Positions 45,823 through 58,869 of a stretch of 64,000 bases of DNA are shown here, piece after piece. The stretch is taken from NCBI GenBank assembly GCA_025617375.2, contig JAMYGW020000004.1, positions 434,001-498,000 of the forward strand. Direction: 5' to 3'. Position 1 is the first letter of the stretch; every line of letters begins with the position of its first letter. The notes under the pieces were generated by a model. That model did not search any database. It saw only the letters and a list, made by a program, of their open reading frames with translations, and was not told where the DNA came from. The position numbers were made by a program, and so were the translations under genes. Source of the DNA: Acarospora socialis. Lineage: Eukaryota > Ascomycota > Lecanoromycetes > Acarosporales > Acarosporaceae.

Positions 45823-47746
45823 ATGGCTGAAGAACCTTCATCTCCACTGAGCGCGACTCTGCAGCCGCCCCGAAAGAGCGTTGAGCTTGAGGATCCAGGA
45901 GCACATGAGCTTGGTGCGTATCATTACTGTAGCCTCTTCTGATATGACAGATGCGATAGGCATTCCTAAATTTTGTATACTTACTAAAATCTCATGCAGT
46001 AGAGTCAGAAAACGAGGACGATCACTTCTCAGACGCTTCAGAAGGACCCAAGCCCACATCTCCTATCCCCATAACAAGGGTTGAGAAGGTGGATGACATA
46101 CCAAGCCATGGTCAAGTGCCTGGGACCGCTGCTTACGAAATGCGAACCAAGGACGCCGTCGCAGACGAAATGGAAGTGATTCCAGATGGGGCGCGCAGTA
46201 GGAGTAGATCTCGGCCAGAATTAGAAAACCAATCTTCCACACCCGGAGGAGCACCAATACCTATAACGGTTGTCGAGACAGTCGATCCTGGCGCATCCGA
46301 TCTTACTCAACTGCGTGGAACTGGGCCGCATGAAAAGCACATGGCAGATGCTGTTCCAGATGTCGTTTTACCAGCCTCCGAGCACAGTCAGGGATTCTCG
46401 AATGCGTCGGAACCGCAGCCGGACAGTGGAACAGTGAACCAACCTATACCGACTACTGTGGTGTCCAAAGTGGACACAGAGCCGAGCTACGGAGAAGTAC
46501 CGGGCACTGATGCGTACGACATGCGAAAAGAGGATGCGGAGCCTGACGTTGTAGAGGAGAAGGGAGACGTTCCAGGTATGCTATTTCTTACTTTGTGATA
46601 TCCACTCTCAGAGAGCGATTGACAGAGTCAGAGTCACCAACGTCGCCGCTACATAGATCCGATCATCGTACCTTCACACGACGGAAAAACCCAGTAGGCG
46701 GATCGCCCGCCATAGCTGATGATGGCGGATTTGGCCCTATGCCCTACGAGGTAGTCAATACGTTTCAGGCTCACGAGGATGATGATGGAGGATTTGGTGA
46801 CGATTTTGATGATTTTGAGCAAGGAGAAGGCGACGAAGAGTTTGGTGGATTTGACGAAGTACTACAGCAAACACTGGAGGAAGATAGCCAGACAAACAAA
46901 GAGCTCGGTGTTCATCAGTCATTGCCTTCTACGTCCCCATCTTTTGTAAGTAGGACTCGTAGTTGGTTGATTATGAAATTCGAGACGGCGATGTTCTCAC
47001 TTCGAATGCTGAACTGAAGCTGATCCAAACAATACCAGCCAATACTTGACTATAGCGAGCTCGGTGACATTGACGACCTTCTTTCCGCGACAGAACCCTA
47101 TTTGGACGACATTTTCCCCAACACCCACCAAGATACCTCGCCCACACCATCTGTAGACAACATTTCCGAACAGAATTCCATCTTTCTCACCGAACGAAGC
47201 CTTTCCCTCTGGTCTCAACTGGTCGCTCCACCGTCCCTCCAGCCACCGAACTGGGTACGCTCGCGCATACGGCGTCTTTTTCTTGTTTCTCTTGGTGTGC
47301 CCGTTGATTTGGACGAGATCCTCCCTGCTAGCAAGCAGAAAAAACTCGTTCTACCTTCCATACACCTCCATGGGGACGCGCACTCAGCTCGAGGATCGTC
47401 AGATAGCCGGCAGAACGGCTCCATCACCAAGTTAAAGCAACAGAACGGGTCGTCAGCGTCCGTCGATTCGACGAAAGGCGGCCGGAGGCGAAAAGGTCGG
47501 CCTCCTGCACCCGAGCTGGACTTGGGGCCTACCAGGATGCTCTGCACGGTCACCGATGAGGCGCTTACCAGCTTTACTGATAAGGAGCTCGAGGCACATA
47601 TTCAGAGGTTGCAAGAATTGACTTCTAGGGCGAGCGAGGTGCTGGAATATTGGCTCCGGCGGAAGGACGAAGCATTGGGGGACAAGGAGGCGTTTGAAGG
47701 AGTTATTGAGAACCTGGTCAAGCATGCTAGGAAGGTCCGGAAATGA
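45823..47746 (+). CDS. Laa2/YBL010C-type (DUF5102) AP-1-associated protein
   Basis: Four exons (45823-45913, 46000-46575, 46626-46945, 47039-47746) give 564 residues. The N-terminal half is disordered and contains a degenerate internal repeat: GQVPGTAAYEMRTKDAVADE near residue 75 and GEVPGTDAYDMRKEDAEPD near 200. An acidic stretch follows with GGFGDDFDDFEQGEGDEEFGGFDE. Such DFxDF/GGFD motifs resemble clathrin-adaptor ear ligands. The conserved C-terminal part has SLWSQLVAPPSLQPPNWVRSR and RRLFLVSLGVPVDLDEILP, which I recognise from the fungal DUF5102/Laa2 family. Budding yeast Laa2 works with Laa1 on the AP-1 adaptor at the trans-Golgi and endosomes. A similar role is inferred. The protein ends in a helical segment, ELEAHIQRLQELTSRASEVLEYWL. 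Confidence 0.8.
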
Positions 47747-49371
47747 AGATCGCGGCTAAGCCTGCTATCACCGACTTCTGAGTATGCAATCTAGAGACAA
47801 TCATTACCATACGTCCTGTGAGCAGCCGATAAGCCCAAGTGCTTCATAAAGATATAATCCACTACCGTACTATTAACAACCAACTGTTCACGGAGATCGT
47901 CCCACCTACAGTTTTCAACGGCTGAAGGTCTTGCTGAGTCACCTTATGCCCCTGAGTGATTTGGCACGGAATGGCTGTGGCCATGTGGCTTGATAGCTGG
48001 TCCAGACCTCTTCGCGTGGGGCAAGTGGTTTGACGCGGCCATGGATTTATGGTCAAAGTATATTTTGACTGGTGACAGAAGACGGAGGACAAAGCAAAAG
48101 TTATGAGTACAGTTTTACATGGTTACTTAGGCAAGGAGTGCTCAACCTCATGCTGTACGAGTAGTTGGTTCAACATGCGATACTCGATAGAAAATCCTGA
48201 CATCATGCTTAGACGCTCGAAGATGCCACTCAGCGCTTTCCAACAACTGGCTGAGCTTACAACAAAGCGAAACGCGCGGGGAAAAAGAGCGCGCGTATGC
48301 ACTCCCAATCTTCGATGACGTAGGAAACCCCCTGTTTTCTTTTTGACCGCTTTCTCCTTCCAACACGCATTTCAGCTCAGTCAACTCCATCTACAACATA
48401 AGGTACTTATCTATACCCTTATTCTGCGCTATACTGCCATAGTCCAATACCCTCCTCCAGCACTTGATGAGCAGTATCATGACTGTTGAACCCACCATGC
48501 ACTTTCAACAGAGATCAGTTGATCGATACATCAGCGAAGGGAATCCTTCCCAGAGCAGACCCTCCACGTAGTAGGTTGTCCATTGCTTCCGCGCCGAGGC
48601 GGCTTTCAGACAGCTTTGGTCATCCGTTTACTATGGACAAACAAGTGGCATGCTTGGGAACAACGCAGTAACCGTAGGTCGCAGACCGGAGAACTGGGCT
48701 GTCTCCACCACTCCCCCTCATAGATGATCTTCTCCTGACGGTTGAGCCACGCAAGAGCGACGACAATAAGAAGGTCCCAGGTAATTTGTAAAGACTCATT
48801 CACAAATTTCAGAGGTCAATGGAAGTACTTATCTGTACTTTAAATTGGGTTCTGCTTTCCTTCACACTACGGTAGCGGTTTTAGTAGCCCCCCCCCCACG
48901 ACTCCTTTGACCTCAGCCTGATGCCAGAACGTGAGCTATCCCATTGCCTTCCACGCGCAGATTCTACAACGGGACGTCGAATCATCATCACGAGATTCAT
49001 TGAGTGTAAGGCCGGTTTGCTCTTTACCACTGTTTGATCTACAGTTCGCCTCATTCCCTCGCTTCACAAATCCACTACTCCAATCATCGAATCGCAGGAG
49101 TCGGGTCGTACCTTTATCAGTCATTTTTTCTGAAGATCACAGGCGCGGTCACACTGTGATGGGGCCCTCCATTTGAGATCGACAAATCTCGTAACAGCAT
49201 ATCATCCACTATCGAATAGTCGGCTCCGATTCCCACGCCCTTCTTAGAGCCCAAATACACCTTCGGGCAGCCGCCGCGCCTCGCCTCTATCTGCGACTGA
49301 CAAGGCATAAATTTCAACCCTTAACGCATGATCGCGAAATCAAATCGTCGTTATCATATCCGGCGGGCACA
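47747..49371. other. Long upstream region of the histidine kinase gene
   Basis: This is a 1.6-kb gap between two plus-strand genes. It includes a run of about ten C near 48888-48897. A long leader or complex promoter for the kinase is plausible. Short open frames show no family features. Confidence 0.45.
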
Positions 49372-52300
49372 ATGTCCCAAAAGGAGATGATCGCAGCAGC
49401 GACTGAAATAATCCATAGCCTTGCCAGGAACGGCACCACTTCATATGAAGCTCCTGAATTCAAGCTCAATTCTCCCGTTAACATCATCAATGGACTCGTA
49501 CCTCCAAAAATATGTCTGCCAGGGGGCGAGAATCAGACGAAACGGCTCTTGGAGAAGGAGCTTTCGGCCCTTGCCCTACGAATTCAATTTCTCGAAGGCA
49601 AAGCGAGCACTGTAGACCATCGAGGTTTACCCATTACGCCAAATGAGATCGGACTTGTGTCCTCCCCCTTTGACGGCAGCGGTTCAACAACTACATCGCG
49701 GAACGTGGGCTCGCTTCCAGTGCGACAAGGCTCGGCGTCAAGCAGATCCGCGCGAGTGTCCAACTTGCTCGCTGTGGGCGAAACTGGAGATGACGGACGG
49801 CGCAGCTTCAGCGAGGAAGAGCTGGGCCAGCTCAGGGATCATGTACAGAAGCAGGCGGAGGAGATCCGGAGCCAGAGAGAAACAATCACGAGTGTCAGCG
49901 AGCGGCTCGACGAGCAGCAGAAGCAGACGGCACGAGCTTTTAGCCGGGTCGAGCATGAAGACGTGGGGACACTGGAACGAGAGTTGAAGAAGCATCAGCA
50001 GGCAAATGAGGCCTTCCAAAAAGCCTTGAAGGAGATAGGGAGCATTGTCACCGCAGTCGCAAACGGTGATCTGAGCAAGAAGGTCCAGATACATTCTGTT
50101 GAAATGGACCCCGAGATCACGACGTTCAAGCGCACTATCAACACCATGATGGATCAACTGCAAGTCTTTGGAAGCGAAGTCTCCAGAGTGGCGAAGGAAG
50201 TCGGCACAGAGGGCAAATTGGGAGGACAAGCGCAAATTACTGGAGTCAATGGCATATGGAAGGAGCTGACCGAAAACGGTGGGTCCTCCCGAGAGCTTTC
50301 TATCTTCTCCTACTGACCGGGGCTTAGTCAACGTCATGGCGAATAATCTGACCGATCAGGTCCGGGAGATTGCGACGGTGACCACTGCTGTAGCTCATGG
50401 CGATCTTAGCCAGAAGATCCAGAGGCCTGCTCAAGGAGAGATTCTACAACTCCAACAAACCATCAATACGATGGTGGATCAACTTCGAACCTTCGCCACT
50501 GAAGTCACCAGGGTCGCGCGAGATGTTGGTACAGAAGGTGTGCTCGGTGGTCAGGCCCAGATCGAGGGCGTTCAGGGCATGTGGAACGAGTTGACTGTCA
50601 ATGTCAACGCAATGGCCAACAACTTGACGACACAGGTCCGGGACATTGCCACGGTAACGACGGCCGTAGCAAAGGGTGACCTTACTCAAAAGGTGCAGGC
50701 AAGCTGCAAGGGCGAGATCTTAGACCTCAAGTCAACTATCAACTCGATGGTGGACCAGTTGAAGCAATTCGCTCAAGAAGTGACGAAGATTGCGAGAGAA
50801 GTCGGCACAGAAGGTATCCTTGGCGGTCAAGCAACTGTACACGATGTGGAAGGTACTTGGCGAGATCTTACAGAAAATGTCAATGGCATGGCCATGAACC
50901 TCACGACTCAAGTACGAGAGATCGCGGACGTCACGACCGCAGTCGCGAAAGGAGACCTGAGCAGAAAGGTCACTGCTGAGGTTCAAGGAGAGATTCTAGA
51001 TCTGAAGAATACTATCAATGCCATGGTGGACAGGTTGAACACCTTCGCTTTCGAAGTGAGCAAAGTAGCGCGTGAGGTTGGTACAGATGGCACCCTTGGG
51101 GGCCAAGCGAAAGTGGACAATGTGGAGGGGAAGTGGAAAGACTTGACAGAAAACGTCAACACCATGGCCGAGAATCTCACCCACCAAGTCCGCAGTATCT
51201 CCGACGTCACTCAGGCAATTGCAAAGGGCGACTTGAGCAAGAAGATCAATGTTCATGCTCAAGGAGAGGTTCTCACCCTGAAAGAGACAATCAATAACAT
51301 GGTAGACCAATTGCAGAGGTTCGCGCACGAACTCAAGCGTGTGGCTCGCGATGTGGGTGTGGATGGGAAGATGGGCGGGCAAGCCAACGTCCAGAATATT
51401 AGCGGGAGATGGAAGGAGATCACGGAGGATGTGAATACAATGGCTGACAACCTTACCAACCAGGTTCGTGCCTTTGGAGAGATTACCGATGCAGCCACAG
51501 ACGGGAATTTCGATAAGCTCATCACAGTAAACGCATCCGGCGAAATGGACGAATTGAAGCGCAAGATCAACAAGATGGTCTCCAATCTCCGAGATAGCAT
51601 TCAAAGGAATACCGCCGCAAGGGAGGCAGCTGAACTGGCGAATCGTACGAAGTCTGAATTCTTGGCCAACATGAGCCATGAAATTCGGACTCCAATGAAC
51701 GGTATCATTGGCATGACCCAATTAACCCTCGATACGGATCTCACTCAGTACCAGCGGGAAATGTTAAATATTGTGCACAACCTCGCCAACAGCCTTCTCA
51801 CGATCATTGATGACATCCTAGATATCTCGAAGATCGAAGCAAACCGCATGGTTATTGAAGCCATTCCATTTACGCTTAGGGGTACTGTGTTCAATGCACT
51901 GAAAACCTTGGCAGTCAAGGCGAATGAAAGATATCTAGACCTTTGTTATCAGGTTGATAGCTCAGTACCTGATCACGTTATCGGCGATTCATTCCGCTTG
52001 CGCCAAGTCATTCTCAATCTTGTGGGAAATGCCATCAAATTCACAGAGCACGGTGAGGTCAAGCTCACTATCCGAAGGTCTGACCGAGAGGTGTGTGGTC
52101 CGAACGAGTATGCCTTCGAATTCTCAGTAGCGGATACCGGTATCGGCATTCAGGCGGACAAGCTGAACCTGATATTCGACACTTTCCAGCAGGCGGACGG
52201 CTCTACGACCCGTCGATTTGGTGGCACTGGGCTAGGTTTGTCTATCTCCAAGAGATTGGTCAACCTGATGGGTGGAGATGTGTGGGTGACATCACAATAC

Positions 52301-53450
52301 GGCCATGGCAGCACCTTTTACTTTACTTGTGTGGTCAAACTTGCGGGTCAGGACCTTAGCCTACTCAGCACTCAATTAAGCGCTTACAAATACCATCGTG
52401 TGCTTTTCATCGACGAAGGGAAAACGGGATACACCAAGGAGATTACGACAATGCTCAAGCAGCTTAACCTTGTGCCTATCGTGGTCAGCACTGCAGGTCA
52501 GGTTCCTTCGCCAGAAATTCGCGCCTCACCTTCAAGACCTGCCGGGCATGCCTATGATGTCATCATCGTCGATTCCGTCGACACGGCACGCAAGCTTCGG
52601 ACGATTGATGAGTTCAAGTACATCCCTATCGTTCTTCTCTGTCCGGTGGTCTCAGTAAGCTTGAAGTCCGCACTGGACCTCGGAATCACCTCATACATGA
52701 CCACTCCTTGTGGACCTATTGACCTGGGCAATGGCATGATTCCTGCCCTTGAAGGACGGGCCGCGCCGTCGATTTCTGATCATTCGAAATCGTTTGATAT
52801 CCTGCTCGCTGAAGACAACGAGGTCAATCAGCGCTTAGCTGTGAAGATCTTAGAAAAGTACCACCATGGCGTGACTGTGGTCAATAACGGGCTGGAGGCG
52901 TTTGAGGCCATCAAGAAGAAGAGGTACGATGTAATCCTCATGGATGTACAAATGCCGATTATGGTAAGTCTCTCGTATCTACTTACCACGTACCAGTACT
53001 CATCGACCTACGCAGGGTGGCTTTGAAGCTACGGCCAAAATTCGCGAGTACGAGCGCGAGGAAGGATTGTCACGCTCACCGATCATCGCTCTCACCGCGC
53101 ACGCTATGCTTGGAGACCGAGAAAAGTGCATTCAGGCCCAGATGGACGAGTATCTTTCAAAGCCCTTGAAGCAGAACCAGATGATGCAGACAATCCTCAA
53201 GTGCGCCACCCTTGGCGGCAACCTTCTCGAGCGTGGGACAGAGCCCAGGCTTTCTGCAAGCGACCAACCGGTGCAGAGCAAAAGCCCGGGGCCCAGAGCG
53301 CTACTGAGGCCAAGTCTAGAAAGCCGTGCATTCACGGCATCTGGTCCTAGCAATGAAGGGAGTCAAGAGAGTCCAGCATTGATAACTGCTGATCAGCACG
53401 ATCCGCTGGAACGGGTTAGTTGGACTCCGCGCCGAAGTTTTGCGTCATGA
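49372..53450 (+). CDS. nik1: Group III hybrid histidine kinase with HAMP repeats (Nik1/Os-1 type)
   Basis: Three exons (49372-50278, 50328-52963, 53016-53450) give 1325 residues. After a coiled-coil N-terminus come six HAMP units of about 92 residues, with recurring MANNLTxQVRxIxxVTxAVAxGDL, GEILxLKxTIN and [15 protein letters not shown] patterns. The histidine phospho-acceptor block [19 protein letters not shown] follows, then the ATPase domain with N box ([15 protein letters not shown]), DTGIGI, F box and [13 protein letters not shown]. The receiver domain has [25 protein letters not shown] with the aspartate acceptor, and the switch Thr/Ala and YLSKPLK. These cytosolic sensors feed the Ypd1-Ssk1-Hog1 osmotic pathway and are the genetic target of phenylpyrrole and dicarboximide fungicides in other fungi. 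Intron 1 sits exactly between HAMP units one and two, and intron 2 sits within the receiver. Confidence 0.96.
50041..51590 (+). repeat. Intragenic tandem repeat: six HAMP-coding units of about 276 bp
   Basis: The unit period is about 92 codons. Units begin near codons for VNxMAxNLTxQVR at about 50328, 50602, 50878, 51154 and 51430, with one less similar unit before the first intron. The repeat is diverged at DNA level, so it is old and shared with the family, not a fresh expansion. Confidence 0.8.
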
Positions 53451-54724
53451 ACTCTGTTGACCCATTTGCTAGTTACTGCTTCGATCTCACAGCAGCTAGG
53501 GTCCATCCTGAGCGAGTGAAGCTTACGCAGTGGCAACAAGAACCGGGGAGTAGGAAATGGGGGACGATGGCTACGAACATTCTTGTCACAACTAATCCAG
53601 GCACCGTTACATTTGGTTGTCTCGCAGGTTTTTCTTCTGCCATCACGGCTGGTCTTCAAGCGGGTATCTTGAAACATCCTGGCGTCTGGATCACAAGCCA
53701 TTGCTGAATCACCTTGCTTTGGGTTTCGTAAAGGCTTTACTAACTCTGTTACGCTGGTTATCCTGCCTGGTTGGAGATGCTGCGGTCCTGAGTGAGACCG
53801 TTGTTGCCTCTGGGTCGCGAGACCGTAAGGCTGTTGTGCTTGTAGATATTCCCATCGCTTCTGTCTTGTTCTGGCTTCAGCTAGGCATCCGCTGTTGCCT
53901 AACATCCTCATAAATACAGAATATTCTTGAGGCTCACGCCACGCACGTAGGCAAGGGACTCAATAGCGTGTCACTGTTTGTGTTACCACGAGCTTATCAC
54001 TTCTGATAGGCTAACTCACCGGTCCTCCAACAGGACAAGCCTTGTTGTTGGCAGATCATTTCTGTACAGTAACGATACGACGTCCGGTTGATCACGAAGG
54101 CATCAGACACATCACCTGAAGCCTATCTGAATATTCATTTAAGTCTGTCATATGAGGTGAATGTGAGGAAATATTGGGGTACAGGTGCATCATGCTCTTG
54201 TAATTCACTGTACCTTAGTACTAATGTAGTTAGTGCTTACTACTGGATCGCCACACCGTCACCCGGATCTTACCTACGGTGGGTAAGGTATCTGTACTTG
54301 CTGGGTTCTATACATTACCTTAAGGTAATGTGTATCCAACGCGCCTGATGATTGTGTGAAGCAGTTTCTCCACGCTCTTTCAGCTGCGACAACTTGAGAG
54401 CACGTATAGGTAGCAAAGAGAGAAGACAATAACTTGTCCAATCTAGTCTATCATTTCGTGTACAGTAAGTTCTTTACTTAAAGCATCGGAGTTTGCCGGT
54501 CTTCAACCTTACCTTAGGGGTTCCTTCCACTGTCTTCGAGTCAGGATAACGCTCATTACAAAGGCCCCAGTGCCTTCTGACATTCGCTTCCTGTGCTGAC
54601 AACTATATCTCCTTTTCGATCTTCCGTCAGCAGCTTGGTAGCTGTGACTGAGGCTGTTGTTCCATCACAGCCCTTCCATGGTCGCCTTCGGCTGACTTTA
54701 ACGACAAGACAGCCTTGTCGCGCA
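53451..54724. other. Intergenic with TACCTA-like motif island
   Basis: This 1.27-kb stretch lies between two plus-strand genes. Nothing coding was recognised. From about 54190 to 54540 it carries TACCTA/TACCTTA motifs and a perfect 20-bp palindrome, listed separately. Confidence 0.5.
54312..54331. repeat. Perfect 20-bp palindrome
   Basis: The sequence acattaccttaaggtaatgt equals its own reverse complement. It contains two head-to-head TTACCTT-type motifs, the same motif scattered through this intergenic region. It lies about 390 bases upstream of the ATG at 54725. Confidence 0.85.
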
Positions 54725-57700
54725 ATGTCGAGCTTACCGGCAACAGCTTCACTTCAGGACATCGAGGATGAGATTACCCACACACAAAGACTGATCAACA
54801 CCCTCGACGAGACGTCTATCTCGTACATAGAGAGGAAGATGGAGTTGGACATGGAGCTTGAGGATCTGGAACGGCGATACAGAGAGAAGCATATGGAGCA
54901 AGAGAGGACCCAGAACGACGATGACGATGACGATGAGGTCATGAGGATTCTCAAAGGAACCAGCGATAGCTCGACAAGTCGGCCATTAGACATATGGGCA
55001 GAGCATCCGACATCAGCAAGCCCGAATGGCGATGGGCTGTGGAATTCTACTACAGGTCTTGAGGACTTCAACTTCGATGATCTTGACAACCTGTATCCAA
55101 CACCATCAGAAACTGGGGTCCAGGTGAACCAGGAGTCTCTACCATCAACCTCAAGTCCTCAGAAGACCTCTGCCGGATCCTCTCCGTCCTCTGTCCCACT
55201 CCCAAGTCGAAAGCGCCCACGTGAGAGTCTTACGGTTAATAACAACAGCGGAGGCCCACCCGAGGCGAAAGCCATGCGCTACACACCGAGTCCAGCGGTA
55301 ACAGCTCCCACAACGCCCTCTTCACTCGAATCACTTGAACTGCCGGACGATCCCGAATTCATTCGTCTTACTGGAGGAGATCCTAAAGGGGACATAGAGG
55401 ACTTCCGACGGTCTCAAAGGGAGATGTTGGAGCTAATTGAGCAGGAACGAAAGAGTGCAGAGCTTGCGAAGAAACTGAGCGAAGAAGAGTCTTTTCGGCG
55501 ACGATTATACCAGCAACCTTCATCACAGGCGACGCTAAGTTTTGATGGGAAAGGCTCTCGACCCATGCTCACTCAACCTGCTCGTGGTCAACCACTTGCA
55601 AGCGCTTCCTCACACGATCACTCACAAGAAAAGCACAACAACCATCTCGGACGGACTGCACCGCTGCCACACATCAAGCCAGAGTGGAGTCAAAGAGCTA
55701 GTGGACAGACACCATCCCAACACGTTCCATCGTCATTTATCGACCTCGGAAGCGACAGCAGCGACTTAGAGGAGATTGCGGCCAAGGACTTCCCGGAGAG
55801 CAATAGAAAGAGCCAAACGCTAGCAAATAGTACATGGCCGGGTACAACACCTGACTACACACGTATGCCTCTATCGGACGGTTTCGCCAGTAAAGCTTCC
55901 TGGGCTGATATTGAGCAACTCGATGCTTCGACGCCTTGGCTTGACGCACTGCAGGATACTCAGAATCACTTCTCGATGGACCCAGACACATCCCACTCGT
56001 CGCTTACCGGATATGGGGATTCGAGCATATATGGTTCTAGCTCAAGCGGGACGCAGCAACGGCCTTCCTGGCTCTCGGGTATGGCGGGCATGGTTGGCCT
56101 GGGGTTGATGAACGCAGCACAAGGTGCCAAGAACGCAGCATACTCATTTCTCGACGGGGAGATCGACACTTATCCAGGGGCAATCACAGGCTACGGCGGT
56201 GTCGGCCTTCCGGGCTCTTCCACCAATCCACATGCTATTGGCAGCGCATCTGGTATGGACATTTTTGGCTCCACAAGATTAGATGAACCGTACGGGAAAG
56301 AATTACATCAAAATTACTTGGATCGCTACGACTACCTAACAAACGACCCTACACGGACCCGAGAGGAGATTAAATCTCTTTTAGAGAACATCCGGCCTGA
56401 TGAGGAGCTTCCTGAAAACCGGGAGGGAGACCCAGAAGCAATGAAGTACCCCCTCATGCCGCATCAGAAGTTAGGGCTGACATGGATGAAGAACATGGAG
56501 GAGGGTTCTAACAAGGGTGGTATACTGGCAGACGACATGGGACTGGGCAAGACCATCCAAGCATTGGCACTCATGGTCTCACGAAGATCTCCCGACCCCT
56601 TACGGAAGACGAATCTGATCGTAGCCCCTGTTGCCTTAATGAAACAGTGGGAGAGGGAGATCCAAAAGAAACTCAAAAGCGGCCATCACGCTCTCACCAC
56701 ATACATCTTACATGGCTCCAAAAGGGACACCACTTTCGCCGAACTGAAAAAGTACGACGTTGTGCTTACGACTTTTGGCACGCTCGCGAATGAACTAAAA
56801 CGCAAGGAGGCAATTGACTTCAAGCTGCGCGCTAACAAGGACTGGCGGCCAAGTAGTAAAGATAGGTTACCTCTTCTGGGAGACGAGTGCAAGTGGTACC
56901 GGTAGGTCATTCATTTTCTGTGCTGTGCCTAAAACCCACATCCATATGCCCATATCTAACTGAGTCTGGATGTAGTGCGATCATCGACGAGGCGCAGTGC
57001 ATCAAGAACAAAGCAACTAAGGCCGCTCAAGCTGCTTCCAATCTTCAGGCTTTGACGAGGTTCTGTATGAGTGGGACCCCTATGATGAACAATGTTGGGG
57101 AGCTGTACTCTCTCATCCATTTCCTCCGTATCAAGCCTTACAACGAGAGCGAGCGATTCAACAGGGTAAGCTTTATGAACCTCATCAGGTATGTGTTATA
57201 TACTAATCTCTCTATAGGACTTTACCCGACCACTAAAGGGCAACAGCCAAGCTGCGAAAGACCAAGCTATGCGAAAACTACAAGCGTTGCTTAAAGCCAT
57301 ACTACTTCGGCGAACGAAGAAGTCGAAGATCGATGGCAAGCCCATCCTCAACCTCCCCGAAAGAACAACAGAATTCCAGCACGCGGTGTTCAGCGAGGAC
57401 GAAGAGGCATTCTATCGTGCCTTAGAGACTAAAACGCAACTTCAGTTCAACAAATATCTCAAAGCCAATACGGTTGGTCGCAATTATACAAATGTGTTGG
57501 TGTTGCTTCTCCGACTGCGGCAAGCTTGCTGCCATCCTCACCTGATCAAGGACTTTGGAATCCTTACGGCCAACCCGGATGTGACCATCAAGGACATGCT
57601 TGCCCTAGCGGCAGAACTCGCCCCAGAAGTTGTAGAGAGGATCAAATCCGAGACAGCCTTCGAATGCCCCGTTTGTTACGACGGCGTCGACAACCCCGCC

Positions 57701-58869
57701 ATCTTCATCCCCTGTGGGCATAGCACATGTTCTGAATGCTTTGCCAAAATCTCAGACCCAGCACAGGCGCTCGCACACGGGGACGAAGGCGCTGCGAACA
57801 TCAAATGTCCCAGTTGCCGTGGAAAGATTGTCCCCTCTAAGGTTACAGATTACAACGCTTTCAAGCAGGTGCATATGCCAGAACAAGGCCAAGCTGGAAA
57901 TTCCGAGGTCTCTTCGACAGGTGCGGATTTAGTTGATGCGGAGGTCGACAGTGAGAGCGAGAGCGAAGACAGTGATTCAGATGATTCTGACGATGACCTT
58001 GATGGGTTTGTCGTTGCTGATGATGTGGTCGACGATGACTCAGAAACCGAAAGTGAAGATAATGGTGAGCGAGGGTACCGGCAAGGTAAAACTCCATTCG
58101 AAAAGTCGAAAGCGAAGAAGGAACGGAAAAAGAAGAGTTCCCCTAAGGGTGACGTCAAGGGCAAAGGAAAGGCCAAAGAGAAGAAGGCGCCGCGAAAGAC
58201 CCTGGCACAGTTGAAAGCCGAGAGCATGCGTAACATCAAAGCCCGCAGAAGATACATGCGTCGTCTGGAGAAAGACTGGGTCACAAGTGCCAAGATCGAG
58301 AAAACGATGGAGATCCTCAACGACATCCAAAACAGCAAGGAAGGCGAGAAGACCATCATATTCAGCCAGTTCACATCGCTGCTGGATCTCTTGGAGGTGC
58401 CGATTTCGCGTAAGAATTGGGGCTATAAACGTTACGACGGCAGTATGACCTCGACGCAGCGCAACGACGCCGTACTCGGGTTCACCGACAAGCCGGACTG
58501 CCGCATCATGCTTGTCTCTCTCAAGGCCGGAAACGCAGGTCTCAATCTCGTAGCCGCATCCCAAGTCATCATCTTCGACCCCTTCTGGAACCCGTACATC
58601 GAAGAGCAAGCTATCGACCGTGCCCATCGGATCGGTCAGATGCGGCCGGTACAGGTGCACCGGATGTTGGTCGCCAACACCGTGGAGGATAGGATCCTCG
58701 CGTTACAGGAGAAGAAGAGGCAATTGATCGAAGGCGCGCTGGACGAGAAGGCCAGTCAAAACATCGGCCGGCTGGACACGCGAGAGTTGGCTTTCCTCTT
58801 CGTAAGTCTCCACATATCGCTAAGTCATGAATTTCCAGCTAACGGTTGGTATAGGGTGTCTCGCACTAA
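54725..58869 (+). CDS. SNF2-family ATPase with embedded RING finger (Uls1/Rad5-16-like)
   Basis: Four exons (54725-56901, 56976-57165, 57218-58801, 58855-58869) give 1321 residues. The ATG at 54725 was preferred to upstream non-ATG codons. An N-terminal coiled coil (DIEDEITHTQRLINTLDE) is followed by disorder that includes a SUMO-interaction-like motif, SSFIDLGSDSSDLEE, near residue 337. The first ATPase lobe has Walker A DDMGLGKT near 603 and motif II IIDEAQCIKN. A C3HC4 RING lies near 938-985 (CPVCYDGVDNPAIFIPCGHSTCSECF, CPSCRGKI). The second lobe contains IIFSQFTSLLDLLEV, LVSLKAGNAGLNLVAASQVIIFDPFWNP and DRAHRIGQ. The RING between the lobes plus a SIM fits Uls1/Rrp-type translocases, which strip SUMO-modified proteins from chromatin. 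Rad5 and Rad16 relatives are the alternatives. The last exon encodes only GVSH. Confidence 0.92.

Noticed and set aside
48888-48897. Run of about ten C
   Set aside because: A simple homopolymer in intergenic DNA, possibly of uncertain length. No function is implied.
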